64,000 bases of DNA from Litomosoides sigmodontis (Eukaryota; Nematoda; Chromadorea; Rhabditida; Onchocercidae), in assembly GCA_963070105.1 (NCBI GenBank), contig OY718808.1, positions 1,365,238-1,429,237 on the forward strand. Direction: 5' to 3'. The notes below the pieces were generated by a model. The model was not told the origin of the DNA. It was given only the letters and a program-made list of their open reading frames with translations, and did no database searches. This document shows, piece after piece, positions 1-11,759 of the stretch. The number at the start of each line of letters is the position of its first letter. The stretch's first letter is position 1. The position numbers and the translations under genes were made by a program.

Positions 1-116
1 CTATGTTTTCGTCGATAAACATTTTAAAAGAAAACAAAAGAACTCATCCAAACAACAAGCGATGGCATCACACACAATACTGCAACAATATTCAACTATT
101 CCACATTCTCTGTGCT

Positions 117-838
117 CTACAAAATAATTGAATGTAATTTCCAGCATAGTACACAAACAGCCAACAAATACTTAGCATCATTGTACAAAGACCATTTCGT
201 AGTGGTACTACCACTTCTTTCACTACTTCCACTTTTCGTATATTTCGATAGCTTCCGAAATTCGCTCACCGATCTCGCCAGCATATCGTCATCACCATTA
301 CAGTAGCTGCCTAAACAAAAGCAGTATTCAGCGTGCAATACACGTTGGCGAATTTTAACAGTTCGATTGCGACATCTACGATTTCCTTCATCGTTGTATG
401 AATCTCTGCTGTAGTACTTTTTTTGGCAATCTCGCAGCATTCCTGAACTTTTTGATTATCTCATAGTTTCTGCTTTACGCTTCAATTTCAATGTGAACAA
501 AAATTTCAAAACAAATATTATTCAATAAAGTTGTTTGAAAATAAAATACTGAAAAGGAGAGAGATGACCAGATAAGTTCTTAAATTAGAAATCACAGCTG
601 TAGAAATCGGATGATCAATCAATCTTAGAACACTGTCCGTTTAAATAAATGGTGTACAGGTAGAGGAGGTGGCATACCTACCGATCGTTCGAGTGTTACC
701 ATCCTCACTAACAGTAACATTCAGTGCTAAGCATGGACCAACACATCGTACTTCTTCCAATCTTTCATCAATTTTAACGCATACCCTATCGGCAACTAAT
801 TCATCATCTGCTTGAATTGGAAGAAAATGTCCCCAATT
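117..838 (-). CDS. Ly-6/uPAR-fold GPI-anchored protein, ODR-2/HOT-like (3' two exons)
   Basis: Two phase-matched exons on the minus strand: 838-682 (TTTTCAG acceptor, GTAGGT donor, phase 1) and 442-117 (GTTCAG acceptor, TAG stop). They encode a cysteine-rich module with the pairs C-V-G-P-C and D-C-Q-K-K-Y-Y, then the diagnostic end E-Y-C-F-C-L-G-S-Y-C-N-G, the C-X-C...CN signature of three-finger Ly-6 domains. An N-glycosylation site (NVT) lies in the first exon. After the domain come a Ser/Gly/Thr-rich spacer and a hydrophobic tail (Y-L-L-A-V-C-V-L-C-W), as expected of a GPI-attachment signal, so the protein probably sits on the outer cell surface. In C. elegans this family includes ODR-2 and the HOT proteins, neuronal signalling modulators (family knowledge). 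The 5' exon with the signal peptide and first cysteines was not found between 838 and the rgef-1 end. Confidence 0.72.
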
Positions 839-1156
839 CTGAAAATTTCGATCGCAATTGATTAATTAAATCAAAAATATACAAGCAATTTTGAACAAAT
901 CATTTGTTTCATTAAAATGCTACGACATTTTATGATGATATCATTAATTGAAATAAAATAAGCAAACAATTGCATAAAGATCAATATCGAAACAATTTCT
1001 TTGAAGGAAAATAAAAAATTGAAGGAAAATAATTTATTATTAGTTACATATAAGGAAATTAAATTAATTAACTTTTCATCCATTACAATAAAACCTGAAA
1101 GAGGTGATCAGCCAACAGGTTAATAGGTTAATAGGTCAAACTTCATAGTTATTTCT

Positions 1157-1807
1157 GTACATGTTAATTAATAGTGTTGTGGTGTGTATAAAAAAGGGGG
1201 AGAGGGAGAAAAAGAGAGAGAAAAGAAGTAAAGAGATTTGAACGATCGATCGCGCTGCAATATCCACTGGTCATTCTAATTCTCTTCATTTATTTCATTC
1301 CTTTTTTCATTCCCTTTCGATTCTACATTAAAAAAAAAATCTTAACTAGCTAGCAGCCAACTTTCCTTTCTCTTTTATTTATTCAACTCATTTAATGCTA
1401 ATAAAAATCACCCATGTTCAATTCAAATAAATTAAACAAAAAAGGAAAGAAAAAAAAAAGGAGAGTGAAATCAAACCATAACAATGAACTCATTAGCACA
1501 TCGATAGCAAATTTCGCATCGAACAACGAATTGACGATAAGTTAGACAGATTAATACGAGGCAAATTGAAATAATTCCTCCTCTATCAGTGATGTTCATC
1601 GAAATCAATCAGTACGACAGATAGCAAATTAGCTACATGTGCTTTGTGCTATTTCTCAATATCTGACAAGCCTATTTTTACCCCTGGACAAATGACCAGT
1701 GGATATTGCAACCTCGATCGATCGTTCAAATCTCCCTTCACTTCCCTCCGCTCCCCTCCCTTTCTCCTATGTACATCGCAACATTATGATATTACACTGT
1801 AGCAGTA
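1157..1807. mobile_element. Foldback/MITE-like element with ~110-bp terminal inverted repeats
   Basis: The segment at about 1157-1275 recurs inverted at about 1690-1807. The best part is a roughly 44-bp stretch containing TTGAACGATCGATCG and GCAATATCCACTGGTCATT in both arms; a purine-rich G/A tract beside it is mirrored as C/T-rich sequence on the right. The middle 400 bp is AT-rich and has no coding frame. Long imperfect terminal inverted repeats without a transposase suggest a non-autonomous DNA element. I could not define a clean target-site duplication. Confidence 0.6.
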
Positions 1808-2851
1808 CACTCAACATCATTTAGGTCAGACATATAACTAGCCCTTAGATGATATTTCGAAGCGAAATAATTTCACCTAGAAGATAGTAGGGGAAACAAT
1901 TTCAAAATACTACTTCTCCTATATTATAAATAGTATAATTTGAATATGTAAATAAAAATATGTTTGAAAAAAAATAAAATTAGGCTTTTTTTTTTCCTTC
2001 ACGTTTCACACTTTTTTCTCCATAAATTGATGTTTGCATGAGAAAGAAAAGGGGCAAAGTTTAAGAAAACTAACACAACGAGCATTTCAACGATGATTTT
2101 CGGCTTCCCAAAACTAACCTACAAATGAACGAAGCTCTCTGCCCTCATATCCTTTTTCATAACACTAACCATCATATTTGAAATTGAAATCAAACTGATT
2201 GTTTATCTGTCAGAAAAAGAAATGAAATTAGTATCTGTCTTCCGAGAAACATTGATTATCCACATGCATCGGAATTACTGATTTTTCTCAATGAAATTCC
2301 TGCTCTTATCGAATGTCTCAAACACCGCACCACAATGTATCACAATAATTGTTTAATTTAAAACCTTTTATCAAAATATGGATAATGATTGATAGCAAAA
2401 TGAAAGCATGAATAATTTAACATTAAAAAAAACCCGTAGTAAACGACAACGTGTACTATATACTTCACCGTAATTACATATTCTAGCATTAATTTGACTT
2501 TATTAAAAATTACAAAATAAAATTTGCTAAATATAAATTGTGGAAAGTGTTATCAATTCTGACTTTTTGCATTCATTATTGCGAACGATAAAGCATTAAC
2601 AAACGATATTTGTTAGTAAAATTTTGCTAACCAATATAATTAGTTTAACTTATGAGATCACATATAAGCATATGTAAGCTTAGCAAGCTTTGATATGTTT
2701 AACGAAATTGGATAACTTACTAAATCATTTAGCATAACAAAGTCTGCCCAAATAATACATCTGCTTATTAGTAAGCACAAATCATAACTGATTAACTTTT
2801 TTCCCTTGCACCTATCATCATCAGCAGTATAAAAACAACTTTTACAATAAA
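1808..2851. other. Intergenic/intronic AT-rich stretch, no gene seen
   Basis: No convincing exon on either strand. It separates the end of rgef-1 from the Ly-6 exons and should contain the missing 5' exon of the Ly-6 gene if that gene is intact, but no signal-peptide frame with a good donor was recognised. Confidence 0.4.
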
Positions 2852-2857
2852 TTTATT
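2852..2857 (-). terminator. AATAAA polyadenylation signal of rgef-1
   Basis: AATAAA on the minus strand about 130 bases after the in-frame TAA of the last rgef-1 exon. It supports ending the gene there rather than running into the Ly-6 exons. Confidence 0.45.
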
Positions 2858-2987
2858 TGAAATGAAACTCACAATATCACTCAAAATAATGCTTTAATAC
2901 TTTCCACCCATATTTTAGCAAACTTAAACAAAAATATGAAAGCAAATAAGAATTCTTCTTGTCTATCACCGCAATGTATCACTGGAC

Positions 2988-5900
2988 TTACCTATCCATT
3001 CCGGAAATTGATATGCACGAAAATTCATCTTCGAATACTTCTTCACATGCCAAAGATGGTACCACCTCGGCATGTGACGATTCCGGTGAACTAGTTACCC
3101 TTAAAACGGTACTCTTTAAAGCGTATTTACATCATAAAAAATTACTAATTATCCTTATCAATGTGTCACGAAAGTTGCTTCTCTGATCTGATGACGTATT
3201 TGAAATAGCTATCGCTATATAAATTATCTAATTTTCATCAAATGAAAGTAAAATATAGCAGCATAGTGTAACAATCAAACAATTGAAGTGAATAATAAGT
3301 CAATTATCTAACCTTTAAATACACAAGAATAGCAAGAGAAGCTTACTGGTAATAACAACCTGTATCGGAACGTGTACAATCCATTTTTAAATGAGGTTGC
3401 AAATGTGAGAATATTTTGCATGCTGCAGATGCTCGTGCTATATCATCTTCTTCATCATGTTCCAGTGTCGTACTAGTTGTTCGTAGTCGCGGGAGTGACC
3501 TGAAAAAAATCAGTGGTTTAATTTGGTGCACAACGAAAGCATTACAACACATAACAATCAAACAAAAGGAATTACTAGTAAATTAGAAATTGAATCCTGA
3601 AATGCTGCGAAAATTTCAAATTAGATGATGGAAATAGGAGGAAAGATGACTGATGAAGGGAGAAGAAATATTGCCATAATATCCTCAACTTAATGATTCC
3701 CTTTTTTCTTTTCTTTTTGCTAACACATATGAGAAAATATTATTAGGATTGTTTTAGTGATGAGAGAACTCAGTGAATTGCTTCTACCAAATTGTGACGC
3801 CAACTATCGGACGTCGAACATACGGAAATCTCTCAAACGTAGCCCATAGCAACAGCCGTCAAACCGCTCCGTCCAACCCTAAAAGTTGGTAAGGTATCGA
3901 TGATAGATAGATAGATGAATGGGAGTAATCAAATGCAAGTTGAAAGTGATTTTATTCAAACTTTTAATTGCTAAGTTAGAATTAAAATGAGAAATTATGA
4001 GGTGTAAAATTTTTAAAAGTTTAAAACTTACCCAATACTAGGTAAAAATTTTCGAGTTATTTTTGCTGATTCTGTTACGGTGGTTTTCCAGTTACTGGTT
4101 CGACGACATTCAACAACAACATTATCTCTACATGTTCGATGTACAGTAAGTCCACAATCATGACATTTGAAACCTTGTCGAAGGATACCCCATAGCTGCA
4201 AAAAATCCACGATAATATTTACAAGGCAGAGTAAGAAATAAATTTCATGTTATCATAAACCTATTGTAAAATTTGTTCTAATTAATTAAACACAAAAACA
4301 TTTTCTGTTTCAAACTACTTGTGATTACATGTGTGGATGGTGGGAAATTGGAATCATTAAATGATAAGCTAAGTGCTTTTGATAAAACACTTGGAAGTAC
4401 CGTTTAAAAATTAAAAAATCATAGTGCAATCATGCAATTATCAATATCAATTAATTGGGAAAAAAATGTCGTTTTCTCTTAAAAAACATAACGCACTAAT
4501 TTGTTGCAATGAGCACATATTGTTGGTGCTAAAAAAGCTGTTTCATGAAAATTGTGCTGAAATTCACGACGGAAATCAATCGACTGCTTGCAAATTTTAA
4601 CAAAATATGCGTTCATTTCAGATTTACTGATAAAACCATCTCTGAAAAAAATTTCATTATTATTTATTTCGCTATCTGTTTAATCAAATAAATGGACATA
4701 AATTTAAACAACATATATATATTTTTCAATTTAAAATTCTAAATTTACTCATTTATCAAGGAAATTATTAGTGTCCGGATTGATGTAGTAACAGAAGAAG
4801 TAATGATGAAATTCATAAGTCTAATCCAATACTTGTTTATTTTATAATGATTTTGAATTACCAAGTACTTTATCGATGATATGAGTTAGCACTCATATAT
4901 GAACTAAGACACTAAATTTTTAGGACCATCTTTAAACAATAACATTAGTGGTAAATCTCCTAGGATCATTACGTGCACTTTTAATGCAAGTTTTATGAAA
5001 TTTTCAATTCTTATTTCATCACTTCTCATATTCACAGGACTAACAATAAAATACCATTTATATTAGCATTAATGTCATAATAAAATCATCAATTTAACAT
5101 TTATCAATAAATTGATCATTCAAAAGAATGACAAGGGAAGTGAGGAAGTTTTGGAAAGTATTTCTAACAATACTCTTTGAAAGCAATTATTTTCCTCTTA
5201 TCATCCTCCATTTCCTCTTCCAATTTCAAATTTTTCAGAGCCACCAAATGAAATGAAATGAAAACAATTACTTATCGGTGTCGATAGCTCCAAATGATGC
5301 AATGAATGGGAAATTCGTTGAAATTTGTTGGAATTCACTTTGAGAAATAGAGCCATCCTTATTGTGATCATAATTTTTAAATACAGCTTCTACCATTGCA
5401 TTAATATGCTTGTTGACAATTTCCGCATCCAACGCACTGCTTACACCGGATGCCCAATCCGCAAATAATACCGACTTTGTTGTGCTTGGGAACTTCAATG
5501 AAGGAAGAAGATAGAAAGATAATTATCTCACATACGCACGTAGAGAGCAATTTAATTAATGGAAATTTCATCAATGTAGTTTTGTTGGCTATTACTTTTC
5601 TTGACAATATTTGCATATTAAACTGCTAATTTCATTTGCTCATTTTTTTTTTCATCATTTTACTTTAATTTGCTTTATGTATTCTTTCCTTTACATATAT
5701 ACTTTTTATTCCTCCGATAATACATTTTTAAGCACTAAACTTACACTAAGAAGTGTGCGAGGTTCATGCTTTAGAGAAAGACGATAAATATCATCTTCGT
5801 TATACCTGATATCCAGTGAAACCTGTCAGCAATTTCGCTATGTAAAAGCAGAAAAAGGAGACATTTAATTAAATGTAAAATTCAAAATACCTTAAATATC

Positions 5901-8252
5901 AATGAAAAAAAAATGCAACAAATATCGAATTCGTCAGAAATGTTCATTTCTTTCAATTCAGTTTTATTATATTAAAATTAAAAATTGGAATAAACTGAAA
6001 TTTAGTTTAAGGTAAATTTAGAAAAATGGATGTTCACACCTTGAGCGTATCAATGAGATCAATGTTAGCATCGGGAAAGTTATGAGGAGTACGATTAAAA
6101 TTGACAAAATACGACAAATGAATCGCTAAATATGGAATTTGCCGGCATGATACAAGGCAACAATGCTCCGATGATTCCTCACTTTTTATCAGCAAACTTA
6201 TCAGATCTTTCAAATGGACACCCCTGTAACTCAAACCATTTGCTATCACTAACTGTTATGAATTAATGAAAAACAATTTTCAAAATAAGAATCACATAAC
6301 ATTTTCACTCCGATTTTTCAAATATTTAACAGAATTAAGTGCAGATGCTTTCAAATGAAGTAAAATCACGTATCATAATTTCCACATATCAAATAGACAC
6401 GAAGTTAGTCTTTTATTCCCTGAGTAACTAACGTCTAAAATTAAACCGAACTACAATGGATTGATCAGTGATTAGATCAATAGATGATTAATATAAGATC
6501 CCGTCAAATATCCGCATGATATGATCTAGACGGATCTGATAGAATTTCACCGACAATTCTAAGCAAACTAATTGAAGTTAGAGAAAGGATATTCGGAATT
6601 TTAAATGGTTGTAAAATATTGAATGACATAATAATCAATACTATTATTTAGAAAAGAACGAATGTCGTGAAGAAATTTTATAAAATCAATTTCATTATAT
6701 GAATGCAAAATTTACGAAAGAGACGTCTTTCCCAATTAGTTAAGTATTAAAGTTAAATAGTAATGAAAAACTTACATGATTGGAATGCAGAAGGAACCCG
6801 CACTCTTGTGCAATGCTTTGCGATAGCAAGCAAAGTTCGATGTTGAAGAAAGAAGTTGTGTAAATTGACTCAGCTCCTGGAATAATTTCTAATTTCGCAC
6901 ACTATAAATTAATAAAAGCAATAAAAATGAATAGATAAAATGTGTAATTTATTTTTGAAATATAATATGACACATTAAATGCATTAAAAAAAATTACCGT
7001 ACAATTAAAAGTGACTAAAACGTCAATGACCGTAATATTGAAAATTCTTCATTAAGTGAAATAAAATGAAAAAAAACGCTTTTAGCTGATAAAAAATTTA
7101 TCAATCATAATAAAGTACGATACAATTATTATTATTATAAAAAATGATTCCTGAAATTCATTTAACAATTCGAAAACAAAATATTTATTTACCGAGGAAA
7201 AAATTAACATCGGATCAGATGAAATTTGCTTCACCAATAGTTAAAATGAGTAAATGTTTCAAATTTAAAATTTGCGCATCAGCCAATTCCTCTCATCAAT
7301 TTAGTTCCAATTTCAAAGCTATTCATGATACGTAATAAACTTGCAAATTCATTGATTTCTGAGAAATTTCAAATCATTGTAAGTAAATAAATAATTGAAT
7401 TTATTGGCCTCAAATATAAATTATGCGAAGATCACAGATTAAAATGATAGGAAAACAAGCCTTTCTTAATTCACTTGATAATGCAGATGAGGTTTTTGAT
7501 AAACGAGCAATGTTACTATGTGTTACGCCACCAATTACAGCCATCAACGTATTGAAATTATTCATCCGTCTGAGACACTGCAATCAACAACACATAATTC
7601 AATATGTTTAGAAGGAATTGAGCGGAAATTTGAAATATTTAGCTTCTTACTGTATTAGACCCACTCGATATTTGAAAAATATGTTATAGCCATATTTAAT
7701 TATTGAAATAATTTATACAGCTGCAAATTAGATGTTTGAAATTGCTATGTTTTTTTTTATGTTATATAAATATTACGTGAAACTTCCCGAATAGAAGAAT
7801 GAGATATGAAAAAGGTAAACGTTTGAAGGATGAGACAAAATCGATCGGTAGATAGATAAGCAGGAAGGAAAAGGAAGCGTTAAAGTGCGAGAAATTCAAA
7901 TTTTAAAAACTGGAAAAGAAATAAGTCAACAGCATTAAAAACAAACCTTTGCCACATGAATGAATTTAGTAATCATTCCGGCACGTTCAACAGGCGTTCC
8001 TTTACTTAAAATCATACACTGCACCCAGTTTGATAAACTCTGCAATTGGAATTTAAATCAGTCTTCCGGAAAATTAGATATCAAAAGGCATACAAAAAAA
8101 ACATAAAAGTGATTATTAGTATGTAATATATAATGCGACATGGCACTTTACATAACGAAGTATATCTGGAACGATGTGGAAAACATTTTGTCCCAGATGA
8201 TGTTAGATTAGAAATTACGAAATTTGATTATTATGGAATTTCTATCGCTTAG

Positions 8253-8338
<86 letters not shown>

Positions 8339-11300
8339 AAACTTACATTGAAAATTGAAATAGATCTCTCTAACAGAGGAGTGCATGAAAGATTACCATC
8401 CATACAGTACTGCTTTAATTCTCCAAGCTAAAATTAACATATTTCATCCAATTAATTATGAGATAAAGCAGTGAAAAAGCGCATTATTTTCAGGAAAGTA
8501 CTCACTGGAATCCTAAATAAAGCTTTATAATCAATATGGCTCAATGATACGGCAATTTCTTCCGGACTCCACTGATCAAATGATAACGAGCATTGTCGGC
8601 TCACAGGATTTCGAACGGAGACATTTCGAAGCCACGAATAAGAAGGCCTAAATTCAATCAATAACACTTAAAAAGAACTAAATTTTGCATGAATAAATAA
8701 TCTATTTGAGATATTAAATTGAGCATATCATTAGATTTACTTAAATTATATATACCACATTTGCTATTGCAATTTTATGGATCACTTCAGACAACAAATT
8801 AGTGGCAATTTGAAATATTACTTCAGAAACGCTCAAAAAAAAAAATTTGGTACAAAAGACTTAAAGCATTAGGTTTAGATAAACATATCGCAAGCAGTTT
8901 CTTCAATTACATGTGGTTTTTGAAAAATCAGTAACAATATCGAACAATTTTTTTACTCTTGAGAACACTTTGGTAAGTTTCTAAGGACTTCATGGGAACG
9001 TAAAGAAAAATTTTATGTAAAATGTGAATATATCAATGAAATTTGGTTGAACAACCTATCTTAATGTTTGTAGATGAGAGAAAGAAGTGGCTTAAAAAGA
9101 GGAATGTAAAATAAACTAGAATTTTAATCAATCTAGAATTCATATAGAATACGCTGAAGAAAATTACGGTAAAATTAAAACTTATAAAACTTACAACGAT
9201 GAGAGATCAAGGAGTGCGGCAGAATTTGGGACGTTTCTTGAAATAGCTAGCAATTTAAGGCGTTCAACAAGCTTACATAAAGATGCATCAAAATGCGTTG
9301 GACATATCCGGATCCAGTATCCAACTGCTCGGCAAACCCGTAAACGAGTCCCACTATCGTTCGCTGCTTCCTGAACGAAGAATTGATGAAATAATCATTT
9401 CCAATCTAATTTTAAGCATATTAAAAAATCTGAAAAGATATTTGCCCACAGGTTATCACTGCAAATTTGTTTTGCTTCATCTAAAGCTAACTTCATTTAC
9501 CTGTTCATCTTAGCATTTTTTGATTTGTTATAAAAAATATCAGTCCGTAAAACGTTGCCAAACAAGAGGAGGACATCTTACTGTTGAAACAGTAAAAAAG
9601 GCATAACTGTTTGGAATAGATATTGAGTGTAACTCTCGAAAGATTTTCTTCAATTTTAACTATCCGATGAATCGCGTAAAAATTAATTAACTAATCAAAA
9701 ATAATATTCATATTCCTTTTCTACCACATTAATTTTAAAAATTGCAAGTTAAAAGTTGTATATTAAAACGATTGCTTCTTAACTTCAAAAAAAAAAATTT
9801 GGAAATTTTAATTCAAACGATAATATAATGATGACGAAAATCGTTAAACGTAAAAAAAAGCATACAAAATAAAAACCTGAAAAAGATAAAAAATGTTTTG
9901 CAATTGACTGTAATGAAAATCAAATCACAAATTTGTTAATAAAATTTTAAAAAGAAAGAAATTACATACTAGAAAAATTGATATAAAATGTGCCATCAGT
10001 TCACAACTGTCAACAAACCATTCATGGACGTGAAACAATGCCCATGGAAGGGAATCTTTTCCTACATCTTCCTCACTATCTGAAATGGAAATCTGCTTAA
10101 AATGAGAAATTTTACAATTTCATACTAAAATACTAATAAACAAGGAGCAATTACGTAACAGTTCAACGAACACATTAATATCACACTGACAATAATCGTC
10201 CATTTGACATTTTTAAGAAAAATTGAATTAACATCAGTTTAATATATCAAACTCTCACCTTACTATGTTTAATTTTCCGATGAGTATAGTGAAACAAAAT
10301 TTTAATCATTAATAAAAGAAGTGCTATTCAATTTTTTGTAAAACGAAAAAAAAATCAACTAACCAAAAAATGTGATACAAATTTGGACAAGTTGTGGTAC
10401 AGTAAGAAGTGCACCGTGATTATCTGTAGATGTTGTCATAAAGATAAGTGTGAATTTATTAGCATTGCATTTAGCCTTCCTCTAACTCAATCACTCATCA
10501 TCCAATCAAATTTCCAACACATCTTAAATATTTTCAAAATTATCGCAACACTCAATACATGCATTTCAATCTTTTAAAAAATAATTGTTTCCCTTTTCTT
10601 TTTCTTCTTTGAATAAATTCAATAGTTAAAAAAGGTAAATATCTAAATTTTAATTTAAAGAAGAAGAAAAAAAAGGAACGTCGAAAATAATTATACAACA
10701 AAAATTACGGTGCAAAAATTACCACCGCCAAAAATGTTCAATCAAAACAATTTGTTGTAGCAAAATTTCACATAGCATATTAAGAAATTGCAATGCAAAA
10801 ACTATGCCAGGTGATCTAAAAAGATGGAAATTAATGAGTGTGACAACGAATTGTTCAAATTTCATTTAGCTTAGCGCCCCTTTCCTTCCGCTTTTTTTTC
10901 CTTCCATAATTCTCTCCATTTTACACTCTCTTTTATACCATTCAATGATTGTTAGCTAATTTCATTGTATCTATGCAATAAATCGCAAAATAGGAATGTA
11001 ATTACACATCTTGTAATAAATATTCCATTAATATAAATAGCAATAAATTGCGTGCAATCAATAATGGCCGATGCAAGGACGAAGGATTTAATTGTTCCCA
11101 TTGCAGAACACAACGATCGATCGTTTTGCAAAAGACAAAAAATTAGTTTCAAATTTTTTTCAATTTCAGAAATATTACATGTAGTACAGTATATAATCAA
11201 ATAATTACAATATATGTACATATATATTAGCAATTATTTGAAGTAAAAATGATATCATTTTAAAGATGTCAGAAGTTAAACATTTAAGTGTGAAATATCG

Positions 11301-11759
11301 GAATACATGCAATGCCCTAAAATCTAAATGTGCAACGCAATAGTTGAAATTTTTGTGTAATATTTTTGAACAATTAACACTTGACATTATGTAATTTGCG
11401 AAATGCGTGCATGCAAAATTTGCATGAATCACTGCATTAACTAGTAGAATATTAACGAAGAAGAAGCAAAAGTCTAAATAGACCAATTAATTTGACTTTT
11501 TTTTTGAAAAATTACAAATAATTTGCAACAATCGAAATCGCATTTTGCATTAAACGATTACAGAAAGTTGTCAAATGATCAATCAACCTGTTCGAATGCA
11601 TTCCTCCTGGAATACTTCAGTGTTATCCAACTCACTGCTCAGATTATCATCTGACCGGATTTGAAGATTCCAGTTACACACTAGCAAGTCTAACATAGCA
11701 GTACTTCGGATGATAAGCCGAAAGAAAAAAGGAAACTTTAGTCTCCGAGAGTTTTCCAT
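2988..11759 (-). CDS. rgef-1: RasGRP-type guanine nucleotide exchange factor for Ras/Rap
   Basis: Sixteen exons in consistent phase: 11759-11588, 10423-10364, 10079-9970, 9370-9195, 8647-8506, 8427-8347, 8039-7947, 7577-7461, 6888-6776, 6223-6040, 5822-5745, 5492-5272, 4641-4497, 4195-4032, 3499-3347, 3099-2988. About 706 codons, close to RasGRP size. Order: N-terminal REM region (residues ~55-180); CDC25 catalytic domain (~185-440), with L-S-F-D-Q-W-S-P-E-E, N-F-N-T-L-M-A-V-I-G-G, G-V-H-L-K-D-L-I and the ending S-L-D-I-R-Y; two EF-hand loops (D-H-N-K-D-G-S-I and D-T-D-K-D-G-F-I); and a C1 domain with perfect H-X12-C-X2-C-X13-C-X2-C-X4-H-X2-C-X7-C spacing and the Pro/Gly/Gln residues of diacylglycerol-binding C1 domains. 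It should load GTP on Ras/Rap at membranes in response to DAG and Ca2+; the C. elegans gene is neuronal (family knowledge). The first ATG is the least certain part. The last exon reads into TAA at 2988-2990 inside a GTAAGT, so a further 3' exon is possible. Confidence 0.93.
8256..8334. repeat. (TA)n microsatellite in an rgef-1 intron
   Basis: An uninterrupted run of alternating T and A, about 79 bases, between the exons at 8039-7947 and 8427-8347. Likely length-polymorphic and hard to assemble. Confidence 0.98.

Noticed and set aside
2992..3099. Joining the last rgef-1 exon to the Ly-6 exons at 838 as one gene
   Set aside because: The exon ends in phase 2 while the Ly-6 exon is open only in phase 0, and a cytosolic exchange factor fused to an extracellular domain makes no sense.
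7423..7611. Plus-strand 62-codon frame
   Set aside because: Antisense of the rgef-1 exon at 7577-7461, which carries the conserved CDC25 block.
9283..9513. Plus-strand 76-codon frame
   Set aside because: Its first part is the antisense of the rgef-1 exon at 9370-9195.
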